Shown here: positions 55,685-64,000 of the stretch, one piece after another
Layout of the letters: the number at the start of each line of letters is the position of its first letter
How positions within the stretch are numbered: position 1 is the stretch's first letter
From: Kribbella jiaozuonensis
GTDB taxonomy: Bacteria; Actinomycetota; Actinomycetes; Propionibacteriales; Kribbellaceae
Direction: 5' to 3'
Assembly: GCF_005233875.1 (NCBI RefSeq)
Contig: NZ_SZPZ01000003.1
Coordinates: 558,001 to 622,000, forward strand
DNA: 64,000 nt
The notes under the pieces: model-generated
What the model was told of the DNA's origin: nothing
The model's input: only the letters and a program-made list of their open reading frames with translations
Database searches by the model: none
Program-made: the position numbers and the translations under genes

Positions 55685-56086
55685 GTGACGGAATTGACGC
55701 TCGAAGTGGCTCAGAAGCTGTTGGCGGCACAGCCGTTCAGCCTGTTGGTCGGCGCGCGGGTGACCGCGTTCGGGGACGGCGGCGCGACGCTGGAGCTTGA
55801 TATCCGTACGGAACTCCAGCAGCAGAACGGTTTCCTGCACGGAGGCGTTCTCGCGGACAACGCGATCACGTTCGCCGGCGGATCGGCGCTCGGCCCGGAC
55901 GTGCTGACCGGCGGGTTCACGATCAGTTACCTGCGCCCGGCCCAAGGCGCGATCCTCCGGGCCGGGGCGAAGGTCGCCCACGCGGGCAGGCGTCAGGCGA
56001 CGTGCACCTGCGAACTCACCACGATCGACGACGCCGGTACGCCGACCCTGTGCGCGATCGCCCAGGGCACGGTCATCACCCGCTAG
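55685..56086 (+). CDS. PaaI family hotdog-fold thioesterase
   Basis: This 133-aa hotdog protein begins VAQKLLAAQPFSLLVGARVTAFGDG and has the PaaI motif QQNGFLHGGVLADNAITFAGGSAL (HGG before the central helix, with catalytic Asp/Asn) and TGGFTISYLRPAQG. It hydrolyses acyl-CoA thioesters in the cytoplasm. The start is GTG 55685. It is convergent with and overlaps the zinc-finger gene by 4 nt. Confidence 0.86.
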   Translation: MTELTLEVAQKLLAAQPFSLLVGARVTAFGDGGATLELDIRTELQQQNGFLHGGVLADNAITFAGGSALGPDVLTGGFTISYLRPAQGAILRAGAKVAHAGRRQATCTCELTTIDDAGTPTLCAIAQGTVITR

Positions 56087-56361
56087 TCGAAGAGCTCTTC
56101 GAGGAACGACTTCTTCTTCTTGCGTGAGTGCTGATTCCCGTACGTGCGGTCGTCGTAACGCCTCTTCTCCTCGTACCGCTTCTCTTCGTAGCGGGGCTGC
56201 GGTGACGGGGAGTTGTACTGCAGCTCGGCGTCCACCAGCCGCTCCAGCTCACCGCGATCGAGGAAGATCCCGCGGCACTCTCCGCACTGGTCGACGGTGA
56301 CGCTGTTGCGCTCGTACGAACGCATCTGGCCACGACACTTGGGACACGTCAAGCTCTCCAT
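56083..56361 (-). CDS. zf-TFIIB domain protein
   Basis: This 92-aa protein has two zinc knuckles, LTCPKCRGQM and VDQCGECRGIFLDRGELERLV (CPxC...CxxC), as in the YkuJ/zf-TFIIB family. A charged tail with two YEEKR units and a lysine run (RKKKKSFLEELFD) ends it. It is probably a nucleic-acid or protein-binding accessory factor; the function is unknown. Confidence 0.87.
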   Translation of the reverse strand: MESLTCPKCRGQMRSYERNSVTVDQCGECRGIFLDRGELERLVDAELQYNSPSPQPRYEEKRYEEKRRYDDRTYGNQHSRKKKKSFLEELFD

Positions 56362-56424
56362 CCAGCAACCCTAAGTGACGAAATCCGCCCACAGGCCTAC
56401 TCTCAGCGAACTCTCAGCAAGTCC

Positions 56425-58326
56425 TCATTTGAAGCTGGACAGGAACGTCTTCAGGATCGGCCCGGCGGTGTGCGAGCCGGACTCGCCGCCCTCGACGATG
56501 ACCGCGAACGCGACGTCGCCGCGATAGCCGGCCATCCAGGCGTTGGTGATCACCTTGCCGCCGGAGACGAGCTCGGCCGTACCGGTCTTCGCCGCGACCG
56601 CGCCGTTGCCGGCCAGCACCTTCGCCGTACCGCCGGTGACCGTGGTCCGCATGAACGTCCGCAGCGCCGCAACAGTTGCCGGAGGCAACGGAGAGGCGGC
56701 CGCGCCGGCGGCGTCCTTACCCGGTACCAGCACCGGCTTCATCGCCGTACCGTGGTCGACCGTGGCAGCGACCAGCGAGATCGCCAGCGGGCTCGCGGTG
56801 ACCGTGCCCTGGCCGATCATCGACGCGGCCTCAGCCACGTCGTCCTTCGGCAGCGGTACCTGACCACCGTACGCGTTGATCGACAGGTTCAGGTCGCGCC
56901 CGATGCCGAACATCGCCGCGGCCTTGGTCATCCCGTCCTTCGGCAGCCGCGCGTGCTGCGAGATGAACGCGGTGTTGCAGGACTCGTTGAACGCCTTCTG
57001 CATCGTGCCCGCGCCGTACGCCGCGAGACCGTCGTAGTTCTTGAAGGTCTTGCCGAACACGTTGATCGTGTTCGTGCACGGCAGCGCGGTCGCGCCGGTC
57101 TCGCCGCTGCCGATCAACGCGGCCGAGGTGACGATCTTGAACGTCGAACCCGGCGCGTACTGGCCCTGGAACGCGCGGTTGTAGCTCGCCACCGTCGGAC
57201 CGTTCGCCGCGGCGAGGATCTGCCCGGTCGATGCCTGTACGGCGACCAGCGACGCCGGCAGCTTGCTCGTCGCCAGCGCGGCCTCGGCCGACTTCTGCAT
57301 CGCGGTGTCGAGCGTGGTCTTCACCGGCTTGCCGGCAGTGCCCTTCTGGCTGAAGACGGTCTTGATCGTCAGCTTGGTCTTGCCGTCCCGCAGCGTGACG
57401 GTGCCGCCCGGAGTACCGGCGAGCTGCTGCTGGAACGCGTACTGCAGACCCGTAGTACCGACCTGGTCCTGCGCGGACGCGGTCGGCCCGGCGTTCTTCA
57501 GGGTGTCCGCGGTCGCGGTCTTCATCGTGCCGATCAGGTTCTTGGCGAACGTTGCGGTCGGCGGCAGCGACTGCGTGCCGCCCATCGTCAGTACGCCCGG
57601 CAGCTTGCCCATCGTCGGCCGCAGCGCTTCCCACTGCTCGGCGCGGATCGTGATCGCATCCACGAACTGCCCGGCCGGGGCCGCCTTCGCGCGGGCCGCG
57701 AGCTTCGTCCCGTCGACCTGCAGGTACTTCGTGAACGCGGCGTACGTCGCCGGCGTCGCCACCGCGCCGGATGCGACGCCGACGATCACGACCGGCCGGT
57801 TCGCGGTCAGCGCGACACCGTTGCGGTCAAGGATCGAGGCACGCGCGGGCAGGGCACGGACACGCTTGAGGTAGTTGGTGTCGCCGAGGCCGGGGTAGAT
57901 GGTGTCGCCGGAGGCCTTGATCTTCCACGCGTCCGCGGTCTTCACCGCCGTCGCCGTACTCGTCCACTTCATGGCGCCGATGCCGCGCAGCTGCGCCTCG
58001 ACCGCCAGCTCCTGGGTGCAGTTGTTGGCGTCGCTGCACTTCGGGTCGCCCTGCGGGGTGACCGTCACGGTGCTGGCGACCAGCGCGGTGTCGGTGTCGT
58101 CGAGCCGCTTCGCGAACACAGTCGGGTTGTCGGTGAGCGCTCCGGCAGCGTCCGGCTTGCCGTCCGGCGCCCACGCCTTCACCCATGCGTCGGCGAACTG
58201 CTTGATGACAGCGCCGGAGGCCTTCTGCTCGTCGTTCCCGGACTTGCCGCCGCCGGATTTGCTGTCGGAACAACCGGCCGTGATCAGCAGACTACTCAGA
58301 CAGACGATCGCAGTGGTTCGCTTCAC
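56425..58326 (-). CDS. Penicillin-binding lipoprotein (MecA_N/transpeptidase)
   Basis: This 633-aa protein has a lipoprotein signal KRTTAIVCLSSLLITAGCSDSK with lipobox ITAGC, so it is anchored outside the membrane. An NTF2-like MecA_N domain follows (about 40-155), then a PBP dimerisation region (about 155-320) and the transpeptidase with STFK in PGSTFKIVT, SCN in ESCNTAF and KTG in AAKTGTAE. It crosslinks peptidoglycan and is a class B PBP of the MecA/PBP2-like type with no extra domain. GTG 58326 is used so that the signal peptide is intact. Such genes can give beta-lactam tolerance. Confidence 0.9.
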   Translation of the reverse strand: MKRTTAIVCLSSLLITAGCSDSKSGGGKSGNDEQKASGAVIKQFADAWVKAWAPDGKPDAAGALTDNPTVFAKRLDDTDTALVASTVTVTPQGDPKCSDANNCTQELAVEAQLRGIGAMKWTSTATAVKTADAWKIKASGDTIYPGLGDTNYLKRVRALPARASILDRNGVALTANRPVVIVGVASGAVATPATYAAFTKYLQVDGTKLAARAKAAPAGQFVDAITIRAEQWEALRPTMGKLPGVLTMGGTQSLPPTATFAKNLIGTMKTATADTLKNAGPTASAQDQVGTTGLQYAFQQQLAGTPGGTVTLRDGKTKLTIKTVFSQKGTAGKPVKTTLDTAMQKSAEAALATSKLPASLVAVQASTGQILAAANGPTVASYNRAFQGQYAPGSTFKIVTSAALIGSGETGATALPCTNTINVFGKTFKNYDGLAAYGAGTMQKAFNESCNTAFISQHARLPKDGMTKAAAMFGIGRDLNLSINAYGGQVPLPKDDVAEAASMIGQGTVTASPLAISLVAATVDHGTAMKPVLVPGKDAAGAAASPLPPATVAALRTFMRTTVTGGTAKVLAGNGAVAAKTGTAELVSGGKVITNAWMAGYRGDVAFAVIVEGGESGSHTAGPILKTFLSSFK

Positions 58327-58554
58327 TTTCCCAACTCTCGCACGACGACGGGTGGACACCGGGCACAGTCTTCGGCGTGTGGCATCTCGCCACGAGGGCG
58401 AAACTACTCAATCCACGCAAGTACGACGCGGCCGACCGCTCAGGAGTTGGCGTCAGAGTGAGCGTGAATCAGGGGCAAGACGTTGCGCGAATGGGCCCGG
58501 ACGATTCTGGAACCGCGTTCCAGCCTTGGCACACGCGGCGTATTCTGCTCCTTT

Positions 58555-58884
58555 GTGACCCGCCTAGCGCTGCACAGCCGCCTGATTCCCGGTACCGAAG
58601 AGGCCTACGAGATCGAGCACGCTCGCGTCTGGCCGGAGCTGATCGCCTCGATGCACGCCGCCGGCATCAGCGACTGGTCGATCTGGCGCAGCGGCCGCGA
58701 CCTGTTCCACCTGGTCGACGCCGACGATTTCGAGGCATCGGTCGAGTACCTCCGCACCGACCCGACCGACCAACGCTGGCAGCAACACATGAGCCAGTTC
58801 GTCGAAGGCTTCGCGCAGAACCCGGAAGGCGTGGCCGGCCAGTCCCTCCGCCACGTGTGGACCATGAGCGAGCAGACCGACTAG
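58555..58884 (+). CDS. rhaM: L-rhamnose mutarotase (DUF718)
   Basis: This 109-aa dimeric alpha/beta-barrel protein has LHSRLIPGTEEAYEIEHARVWPELIASMHAAGISDWSIWRSGRDLFHLVDADDF, with the active-site Tyr, His and WSIWR. It speeds the alpha/beta anomer exchange of L-rhamnose or a related sugar. The start is GTG 58555; TATTCT at 58541-58546 is a -10 that gives a leaderless message. It ends in CTAG, which is the stop codon on both strands, shared with the convergent pirin gene. Confidence 0.85.
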   Translation: MTRLALHSRLIPGTEEAYEIEHARVWPELIASMHAAGISDWSIWRSGRDLFHLVDADDFEASVEYLRTDPTDQRWQQHMSQFVEGFAQNPEGVAGQSLRHVWTMSEQTD

Positions 58885-59576
58885 TACATCTCCCAGACGA
58901 GCACCTCGGCGCCGCCCGGCCCGGCGGTGAGACGCCCGCCCGAGTCGGCCTGCCGTACGGCATCTCCGGTCCCCAGCTCGCCGGCCCCCTCGAGCTCCGC
59001 CGTCCCCGTCGCCACGAACAGATGCAGGTACGGCGCTGCCGGCAACTCGACTGCCTGCGCCGGGGTCAGCCGCGCGACCGACATCCCGGCCTGAGGCTGG
59101 TTGAGGCGGATCGCCGTACTCGAGGCGTGTTTGGCCAGCCCCGACGCGACCGGGGTCAGCTCCCCCGTCGTCAGATCCAGCTCCGCCTGCTCGTACGACG
59201 GGGGCAGATCGAATGCGTCCGGCCGTACCCACATCTGTACGTAGTGGACCGGTTCGCCGCCGTCGTTCCACTCCGAGTGCTGGATCCCCGAGCCCGCACT
59301 CATCCGCTGCGCCAGCCCCGGGTAGACGATCCCGCTGTTCCCCTGCGAATCCCGGTGCGCCAGCGCGCCCCGCAGTACCCAAGTCACGATCTCCAGGTCC
59401 TGATGCGGATGCGTCTCGAACCCGGTGCCTGGGGCAACTGTCTCGTCGTTGTGCGCGACGAGGAATCCGAACCCGACGTTCGCCGGGTCGTAATGCGGCC
59501 CGAACGAGAACGAATGCCACGAGTCCAGCCATTCGCTGACCGTCCGGAACCGCTCGTCCGCCCGCCGGATCTCCAT
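58881..59576 (-). CDS. Pirin family protein
   Basis: This 231-aa bicupin starts RADERFRTVSEWLDSWHSFSFGPHYDPANVGFG and has the metal motif GFETHPHQDLEIVTWVLRG (HxHxxxE) plus SAGSGIQHSEWN. All iron ligands of bacterial pirins (YhhW-like quercetinases) are present in the first cupin. Possible roles are quercetin oxidation or redox-linked regulation. It shares its TAG stop with the mutarotase gene on the opposite strand, and follows the DinB-family gene by 5 nt (operon). Confidence 0.88.
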   Translation of the reverse strand: MEIRRADERFRTVSEWLDSWHSFSFGPHYDPANVGFGFLVAHNDETVAPGTGFETHPHQDLEIVTWVLRGALAHRDSQGNSGIVYPGLAQRMSAGSGIQHSEWNDGGEPVHYVQMWVRPDAFDLPPSYEQAELDLTTGELTPVASGLAKHASSTAIRLNQPQAGMSVARLTPAQAVELPAAPYLHLFVATGTAELEGAGELGTGDAVRQADSGGRLTAGPGGAEVLVWEMY

Positions 59577-59581
59577 GGGGT

Positions 59582-60085
59582 CTAGTAATACCCCGTCTCG
59601 CCGTCGAGCAGTTCGCGCATGGTGTCGAGCTGCCCGACGTGCCGCGCCGTCTCCTCGACCATGTGAATCAGGATCCACCGCAGCGACGGCTGGAACCTGG
59701 AGTCCTTGGCGACGTCGTCCAGCGCGTGGGCGGCGGTGATCTCGTTCGAGTCGGCCCACTGCGTGTCGAACTCGTCCAGCAGCCGCGCGAGCGGTACGCC
59801 GTCCGCCCGCCAGTCGGCGCTCTCCGGCTCCTTCTGGAAGCCCGGGTTGTCGCCCGGCTCGTCCAGGAACACGGCGTGGAACCAGAGGTGCTCGTTCCAC
59901 CGCAGGTGCGACACCAGCCCGGCCGGCGTCATCAGCGGCGACGTCGGGAACACGGACCGATGCTCGTCCTCGGGCTTGAGGCCTTCCAGCTTCCGGCGTA
60001 CCAGCACCCGCTGCAGGTCGAGCCAACCGATCAGCTGCGTGCGGTCGTCGGCAGTCAGAGGCGGTCGTGCCGCGTAGAGATTCAT
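59582..60085 (-). CDS. DinB family protein (DUF664)
   Basis: This 167-aa four-helix protein has LVSHLRWNEHLWFHAVFLDEPG and WILIHMVEETARHVGQLDTMRELLDG, the three-histidine metal site of the DinB/DUF664 superfamily. It is a distant paralogue of the protein at 28498, with the same histidine layout. The substrate is unknown; in actinobacteria a mycothiol-dependent role is possible. It is transcribed with the pirin gene. Confidence 0.85.
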   Translation of the reverse strand: MNLYAARPPLTADDRTQLIGWLDLQRVLVRRKLEGLKPEDEHRSVFPTSPLMTPAGLVSHLRWNEHLWFHAVFLDEPGDNPGFQKEPESADWRADGVPLARLLDEFDTQWADSNEITAAHALDDVAKDSRFQPSLRWILIHMVEETARHVGQLDTMRELLDGETGYY

Positions 60086-60127
60086 GCGAGGACCGTAACC
60101 AACGCTGTGTTCACCGCGAGAACGAGA

Positions 60128-60160
60128 GGGACTGCGCCGCTCGGTGGGCGGCGCAGTCCC
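60128..60160 (-). terminator. 13-bp hairpin terminator after pepD
   Basis: GGGACTGCGCCGC (60128-60140) and GCGGCGCAGTCCC (60148-60160) form a perfect 13-bp stem with a 7-nt loop, 21 nt past the pepD stop. There is no real U-tract, as is common for actinobacterial terminators. Confidence 0.75.
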
Positions 60161-60180
60161 GGTTCTGGTACGACGGCTGG

Positions 60181-61587
60181 TCAGCCGGTGGGGTTCCCGT
60201 TGTCGGAGCCGAGGGTTGCCTTGATCGGTTGCTGCTTGCCGGCGCGGGTGACGGTCAGGGTGACCTGATCGCCCGGGCGGTGCGAACGGACTGCGGCGAC
60301 CAACGCGTCCCCTGACGCGATCGCCTTGCCGTCAACAGCGGTCACCACATCACCTGACTGGAGACCGGCTTTGTCCGCCGCACCGCCGGACGTGACCTCG
60401 CCCAGGCGTGCTCCGTTCGTGAGCCCGTCGGAGGACTGCGCGTCGCCGACCGTCACACCGAGCCGCGCATGCGTGGCCTTGCCCTTGGCCACCAGCTCGT
60501 CGATGATCGGCTTGGCCTGGTCGATCGGGATAGCGAACCCCAGGCCGATGTTGCCGCCTTCGGATTGTCCCGATCCGCCGGCGGTTTTGATCGCGCTGTT
60601 GATACCGACCACCTGGCCGGCGAGGTCGATCAGGGCGCCGCCGGAGTTACCCGGGTTGATCGCGGCGTCCGTCTGGATTGCTGGGAAGACTGTCGTGCTG
60701 TCCTGCTGCTCGTCACCCGATGTCACCGGGCGGTTCAGCGCCGAGACGATACCGCTGGTCACGGTCGCCTCCAGGCCGAACGGCGAACCGATCGCGACCA
60801 CGCCCTGCCCGACCGCGAGCTTGCCGCTCGACCCCAGCGTGGCCGGGGTCAGGTCGGTCGCGTTGGCGTGGATGACGGCGAGGTCGGTGAGCGGGTCGGT
60901 GCCCTTGACCGTGGCGTTGACCGTGCGGCCGTCGTTCAGCATCACGGTGATCGTGGCGCCTTGACCGGCACCCGCGACCACGTGGTTGTTGGTGACGATC
61001 AGGCCGTCCTTGCTGATCACGATGCCGGACCCGGTCGCCGCGCCCTGCGACGTCGCGACCGCGATCTTCACCACGCTCGGCAGCACCTTGGCCGCGGCGC
61101 TCTGCACCGAGCCGTCCGGCGCGGCCGCGGGTGCGGCCTGGTTGCCGTTCAGCGGTGCGGTCACGGACGGGCTGTTCGTGGTGTGGTCGTTGGAGGCCGA
61201 GTAGACGGCCGCCCCGCCGACACCGCCGGCCAGACCGACCAGCAGCGCAGTCAGCGCCACCGCGGCCAGACCGGCCCGCTTCTTAGGCTTCTCCGCCGTT
61301 GCCGTGGCCGGCTGCGGTCCGAAGGGCCAGTTCGGGCCCGGAGACGTCCCCTGATGCGTCCCCGGCGCGCCGAACTGCGGGTAGGTACTCCCACCTGAGG
61401 GGTACTGTCCCGGCCGCTGCCCCTGCGGCCCCGATTCCGGCCTCTGCTGTCCCGGCTGACCACCCTGCGGCGCGAACTGCTGTTGCTGATGCTGCCCGTA
61501 CATCGGCAACTGCTGCGTCCGCTCCGGCCCCTGCGGACCTTGCGGGTTCTGGCCGGGCTGGTTCTGCGGCGGCTGGTTCTCGGTCAT
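60181..61587 (-). CDS. pepD: HtrA/PepD-type serine protease with PDZ domain
   Basis: This 468-aa protein has a Pro/Gln/Gly-rich cytoplasmic N-terminus (1-115) and one membrane helix AGLAAVALTALLVGLAGGVGGAAVYS. A trypsin-like domain follows with His in LIVTNNHVVAG, Asp in DPLTDLAVIHA and Ser in NPGNSGGALIDL. A PDZ domain (RLGEVTSGGAADKAGLQSGDVVTAVDGKAI) ends it. It degrades or refolds damaged envelope proteins outside the membrane. The order mprA-mprB-pepD matches the mycobacterial locus in which MprA activates pepD. The start is ATG 61587. Confidence 0.9.
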   Translation of the reverse strand: MTENQPPQNQPGQNPQGPQGPERTQQLPMYGQHQQQQFAPQGGQPGQQRPESGPQGQRPGQYPSGGSTYPQFGAPGTHQGTSPGPNWPFGPQPATATAEKPKKRAGLAAVALTALLVGLAGGVGGAAVYSASNDHTTNSPSVTAPLNGNQAAPAAAPDGSVQSAAAKVLPSVVKIAVATSQGAATGSGIVISKDGLIVTNNHVVAGAGQGATITVMLNDGRTVNATVKGTDPLTDLAVIHANATDLTPATLGSSGKLAVGQGVVAIGSPFGLEATVTSGIVSALNRPVTSGDEQQDSTTVFPAIQTDAAINPGNSGGALIDLAGQVVGINSAIKTAGGSGQSEGGNIGLGFAIPIDQAKPIIDELVAKGKATHARLGVTVGDAQSSDGLTNGARLGEVTSGGAADKAGLQSGDVVTAVDGKAIASGDALVAAVRSHRPGDQVTLTVTRAGKQQPIKATLGSDNGNPTG

Positions 61588-61622
61588 GGCAATTACTGTC
61601 TCCGCCGCACCTGAGAGGGCCC

Positions 61623-61675
61623 TGAAGATCCGCTCGGAGTGACCGAAGAACTCCATGAAGATCCTCTGAAGGACC
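61623..61675 (-). promoter_or_regulatory. Direct-repeat array before pepD (candidate MprA sites)
   Basis: TGAAGATCC occurs at 61623-61631 and 61656-61664, and TGAAGGACC at 61667-61675, in the same orientation. Start-to-start distances are 33 and 11 bp, i.e. about three turns and one turn, so all three face one side of the helix. OmpR-family regulators bind such direct repeats. The array lies in the 101-nt mprB-pepD gap. Confidence 0.55.
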
Positions 61676-61688
61676 TGTCAGGAAGTCT

Positions 61689-63284
61689 TCAGCGGGTCTG
61701 CGTGGCGGCGTGCGGGAGCCACAGGGTGAACTGGGCGCCGGCGCCGGGGACGTTTCGGGCGTAGATCATGCCGCCGTGTTGTTCGGCTGCGTGTTTGACG
61801 ATGGCCAGGCCCAGGCCGGAGCCGGGGCGGCTGCGGGCCTCGCTGGAGCGGTAGAAGCGCTCGAAGACGTGGGGCAGGTCTGCCTCGGCTATGCCGGGGC
61901 CGGAGTCCGTGACTGTGAGTACGCCGTCCAGCAGTCGGACTGTCACGTGTCCGATCGGCTGGCCGTCGCTGCGCTGCTCCGCGTCCTCTGGGGTGCTGTA
62001 CTTCGCCGCGTTGTCGAGCAGGTTGGTGACGGCACGGCCTAGTAGGCGCTCGTCGCCCCAGACCGGGAACGGAGTGATCTGCACGTCCCACTCCAGTCCG
62101 GGTGCGCGGCGGCGTACCTTCATCACCGCGTCCTCGACGACGTTGGAGAGCTCGATCAGCTCAGCGTTGCGTACCTGGGGTGTGTCGCGGGCCAGCTCGG
62201 TCAGGTCACCGATGAGGGTGGTCAGCTCGTCCATCTGGGCGCGTACGTCGTCGAGCAGCTGCTGACGGTCTTCAGGGCGGAGTCCGCCGCGTTTGTCGGC
62301 TTGGGCGAGCAGGTCGAGGTTGGTGCGGACGCTGGTGAGGGGTGTGCGCAGCTCGTGGCCGGCGTCACCGACAAGGCGACGCTGCCGGTCGCGCGACTGT
62401 GCGAGGGCGCCGAGCATGGCGTTGAACGCCATGGCTAGTCGGGAGATCTCGTCCGTGCCGCCTACTGGGATCGGCTTCAGGTCCTCGGTCCGGGCGACGT
62501 GTTCCGCCGCACCGGTCAACCGAGCCAACGGGCGGAGACCGGAGCGCGCGACGGCGTTGCCAGCCAGCGCGGCGCCGATCACGCCGATGAGCCCGAACGC
62601 CCACAGCACCACGCCGAGGTTGTGGAGGGTCTCGTCGATCGACCCCAGAGACTGTGCCACGACCAGCGCCCCAGGCTGGAGATAGGTCTGTGGATCCTCG
62701 GAGCAGTCGCGGCTCAACCCAGCGGGGCAGTAGCGAGCGGGCACGGCGATCACCCGGAAGTGTGAGCCGCCGTTCCGCACGCCGACCGTGCGCAGGCTGG
62801 CCTCGTTGCCCTGGTCCCGGGCGACCTGCAGCTCGTCGTCGCCCATCGGGGGCAGGAGGCTGCTGCGCGCGCCGAACTGTTGCCCCTCCGCGCTGATCAC
62901 GCCGACGCGGATGTCGCTTAGGCCGAGCGCGTCCGACGGCACGGTCTGCAGGACGGTGAGGTCGGTCAGCACGCCCTTCTGTGCTGCCTGGACCGCGCGC
63001 TGGGTGAGGCTGTTGTCGAGGTTTTGGTACATCTGTTGGCGCACGGTGATGTACGCCGCGACGCTCACGATCGCGACCGCCAGCCCGACCGCGACCGCGG
63101 CCAGCAGCGTCACACGCGCGTGCAGGCTGAGCTTGTGGAGGGTTTCGTTCCACCAGCTCTGGGTGCGGGCGGCAGTCGCCGCCACGCGGTTTCCGTTGCT
63201 CTTGGCAACAGGTTGTGCGGGTTGTTGCGGCCGCTGCGGTCGTCCGGCGTACGACGGGAAGTCGTCGGGGTGTTGCTGGCTCAC
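61689..63284 (-). CDS. mprB: Sensor histidine kinase MprB
   Basis: This 531-aa kinase has a cytoplasmic head (1-55), membrane helix 1 VTLLAAVAVGLAVAIVSVAAYIT, an extracytoplasmic sensor of about 150 aa, helix 2 VVLWAFGLIGVIGAALAGNAVA, HAMP, the H-box LVGDAGHELRTPLTS and the ATPase with NLLDNAAKY (N), DSGPGIA (G1) and GSGLGLAIV (G2). It senses envelope stress and phosphorylates MprA. It overlaps mprA by 4 nt. The extra N-terminal Pro/Gln stretch resembles that of the pepD product. Confidence 0.9.
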   Translation of the reverse strand: MSQQHPDDFPSYAGRPQRPQQPAQPVAKSNGNRVAATAARTQSWWNETLHKLSLHARVTLLAAVAVGLAVAIVSVAAYITVRQQMYQNLDNSLTQRAVQAAQKGVLTDLTVLQTVPSDALGLSDIRVGVISAEGQQFGARSSLLPPMGDDELQVARDQGNEASLRTVGVRNGGSHFRVIAVPARYCPAGLSRDCSEDPQTYLQPGALVVAQSLGSIDETLHNLGVVLWAFGLIGVIGAALAGNAVARSGLRPLARLTGAAEHVARTEDLKPIPVGGTDEISRLAMAFNAMLGALAQSRDRQRRLVGDAGHELRTPLTSVRTNLDLLAQADKRGGLRPEDRQQLLDDVRAQMDELTTLIGDLTELARDTPQVRNAELIELSNVVEDAVMKVRRRAPGLEWDVQITPFPVWGDERLLGRAVTNLLDNAAKYSTPEDAEQRSDGQPIGHVTVRLLDGVLTVTDSGPGIAEADLPHVFERFYRSSEARSRPGSGLGLAIVKHAAEQHGGMIYARNVPGAGAQFTLWLPHAATQTR

Positions 63285-63973
63285 GGTGGGGTGTCCCTCA
63301 GCACGTACCCGATGCCGCGGACGGTGTGGATCAGGCGGGGCAGGCCGTTGACCTCGGTCTTGCGGCGCAGGTAGCCGATGTAGACCTCGAGCGAGTTCGC
63401 CGTGGTCGGGAAGTCGTAGCCCCAGACCGCGTCCAGGATCACCGCGCGCTCCAGCACGCGGCGCGGGTTGCGGATCAGCAGCTCGAGCAGCGAGAACTCG
63501 GTCCGGGTGAGCTGCATCGCGACGTCACCCCGGTGCACCTCGTGCGCGTCGACGTCGACCACGAGGTCGGCGTACTGCAGGACTTCGCCGCGCTGGCCGC
63601 CCTCGCCGGGCGTCGTGCTGCGTCGCAGCAGTGCGCGCAGCCGGGCCAGCAGCTCCTCGAGCGCGAACGGTTTGGTCAGGTAGTCGTCGCCGCCGGCGTC
63701 CAGGCCGTCGACCCGGTCCGCGACCGCGTCCCGCGCGGTCAGCACCAGGATCGGCACATTGTTGCCCGCGGCCCGCAAGGCCTTGGTGGTCTCCAGGCCG
63801 TCCAGCCGCGGCATCATCACGTCCATCACCACGACGTCCGGCTCGACGTTGCCGATCACCGCGAGCGCCTCCGCGCCGTCGGACGCGGTCACCACCTCGA
63901 AGTCGTTGAACTCCAGCGAACGGCGCAGCGAGTCCCGGACCGCCCGGTCGTCGTCCACCACCAGTACCCGCAT
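63281..63973 (-). CDS. mprA: Response regulator MprA (OmpR family)
   Basis: This 230-aa protein has a receiver domain with acidic Asp7-Asp9 in VLVVDDDRAVRDSL, phosphoacceptor Asp51 in VVVMDVMMPRLDG, Thr in LVLTARD and Lys in DYLTKPF. The winged-helix DNA-binding domain has LTRTEFSLLELLIRNPRRVLER and IGYLRRKTEVNGLPRLIHTVRGIGYVL. It controls envelope-stress genes such as pepD downstream. The start is ATG 63973 with GGGG-rich sequence just before it; its promoter lies at or beyond the window edge. Confidence 0.92.
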   Translation of the reverse strand: MRVLVVDDDRAVRDSLRRSLEFNDFEVVTASDGAEALAVIGNVEPDVVVMDVMMPRLDGLETTKALRAAGNNVPILVLTARDAVADRVDGLDAGGDDYLTKPFALEELLARLRALLRRSTTPGEGGQRGEVLQYADLVVDVDAHEVHRGDVAMQLTRTEFSLLELLIRNPRRVLERAVILDAVWGYDFPTTANSLEVYIGYLRRKTEVNGLPRLIHTVRGIGYVLRDTPP

Positions 63974-64000
63974 CGTCTTGCCCCGCTCCGCTCGAAGTTC

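Noticed and set aside
56470..58461. 663-codon plus-strand frame opposite the penicillin-binding protein
   Set aside because: It is an antisense shadow; the minus strand has lipobox, STFK, SCN and KTG in order.
1..64000. tRNA genes, rRNA, CRISPR arrays, complete insertion sequences
   Set aside because: I found no T-loop-like GGTTCGAATCC with matching acceptor stems, no regularly spaced repeat-spacer array and no transposase or integrase motifs; a tRNAscan or IS search would be the proper test.

Overview
The window is 64 kb of very GC-rich, gene-dense bacterial chromosome. Many GTG and TTG starts, 4-nt and 1-nt gene overlaps, leaderless promoters and families such as HelR, MprAB-PepD, a DinB2-type polymerase and DUF5808 place it in the Actinomycetota. 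The frequent GTAC-rich codon runs and the gene mix suggest Kribbella or a relative in the Propionibacteriales, but no rRNA or other marker is present, so the genus is a guess. I saw no tRNA, rRNA, intact transposase, integrase or CRISPR array.

Layout. 0-16 kb: mostly single metabolic genes and regulators: the end of a PHP-type phosphoesterase, a HelR-type RNA polymerase remodelling ATPase, an M4 (protealysin-like) protease, an FMN reductase behind a SoxR/MerR-type promoter, an Lrp regulator facing a Cys/Met-metabolism PLP enzyme, an XRE/PLP-lyase/GNAT cluster, two transporters, and TetR/SDR. 15-25 kb: an Abi_2 (AbiD/F-like HEPN) defence gene preceded by an intrinsic terminator, an ArgO/ArgP pair, a TetR/FAD-monooxygenase pair, a Ca2+/H+ antiporter, an ankyrin protein and an amidohydrolase.

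25.3-28.5 kb: the clearest accessory segment. It lies between two inverted copies of a dispersed repeat that carries tandem micro-hairpins. Inside are a RelE/ParE toxin fragment, a PadR regulator fused to an unusual C-terminal domain, a 400-bp non-coding block full of palindromes plus a terminator, a small membrane protein and a SigE-type sigma factor.

28.5-45.7 kb: a DEAD-box helicase, a phosphotriesterase-like hydrolase, an MFS pump with a second SoxR/MerR-type promoter, a tightly overlapped DUF427-MOSC/ferredoxin reductase-VOC-NhaA/DsbA operon, a LuxR-type LAL regulator, a frameshifted alpha/beta hydrolase with two paralogous small proteins, and small enzymes.

45.7-54 kb: a divergent sugar-acid catabolic locus (GntR and FAH hydrolase against an enolase-superfamily dehydratase and a lactonase-type amidohydrolase), then a kinase-like protein, a DinB2-like polymerase and a three-gene ABC-2 exporter. 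54-64 kb: hydrolase, thioesterase, a transpeptidase lipoprotein, rhamnose mutarotase and pirin, ending with the conserved envelope-stress locus mprA-mprB-pepD, with candidate response-regulator repeats in front of pepD.
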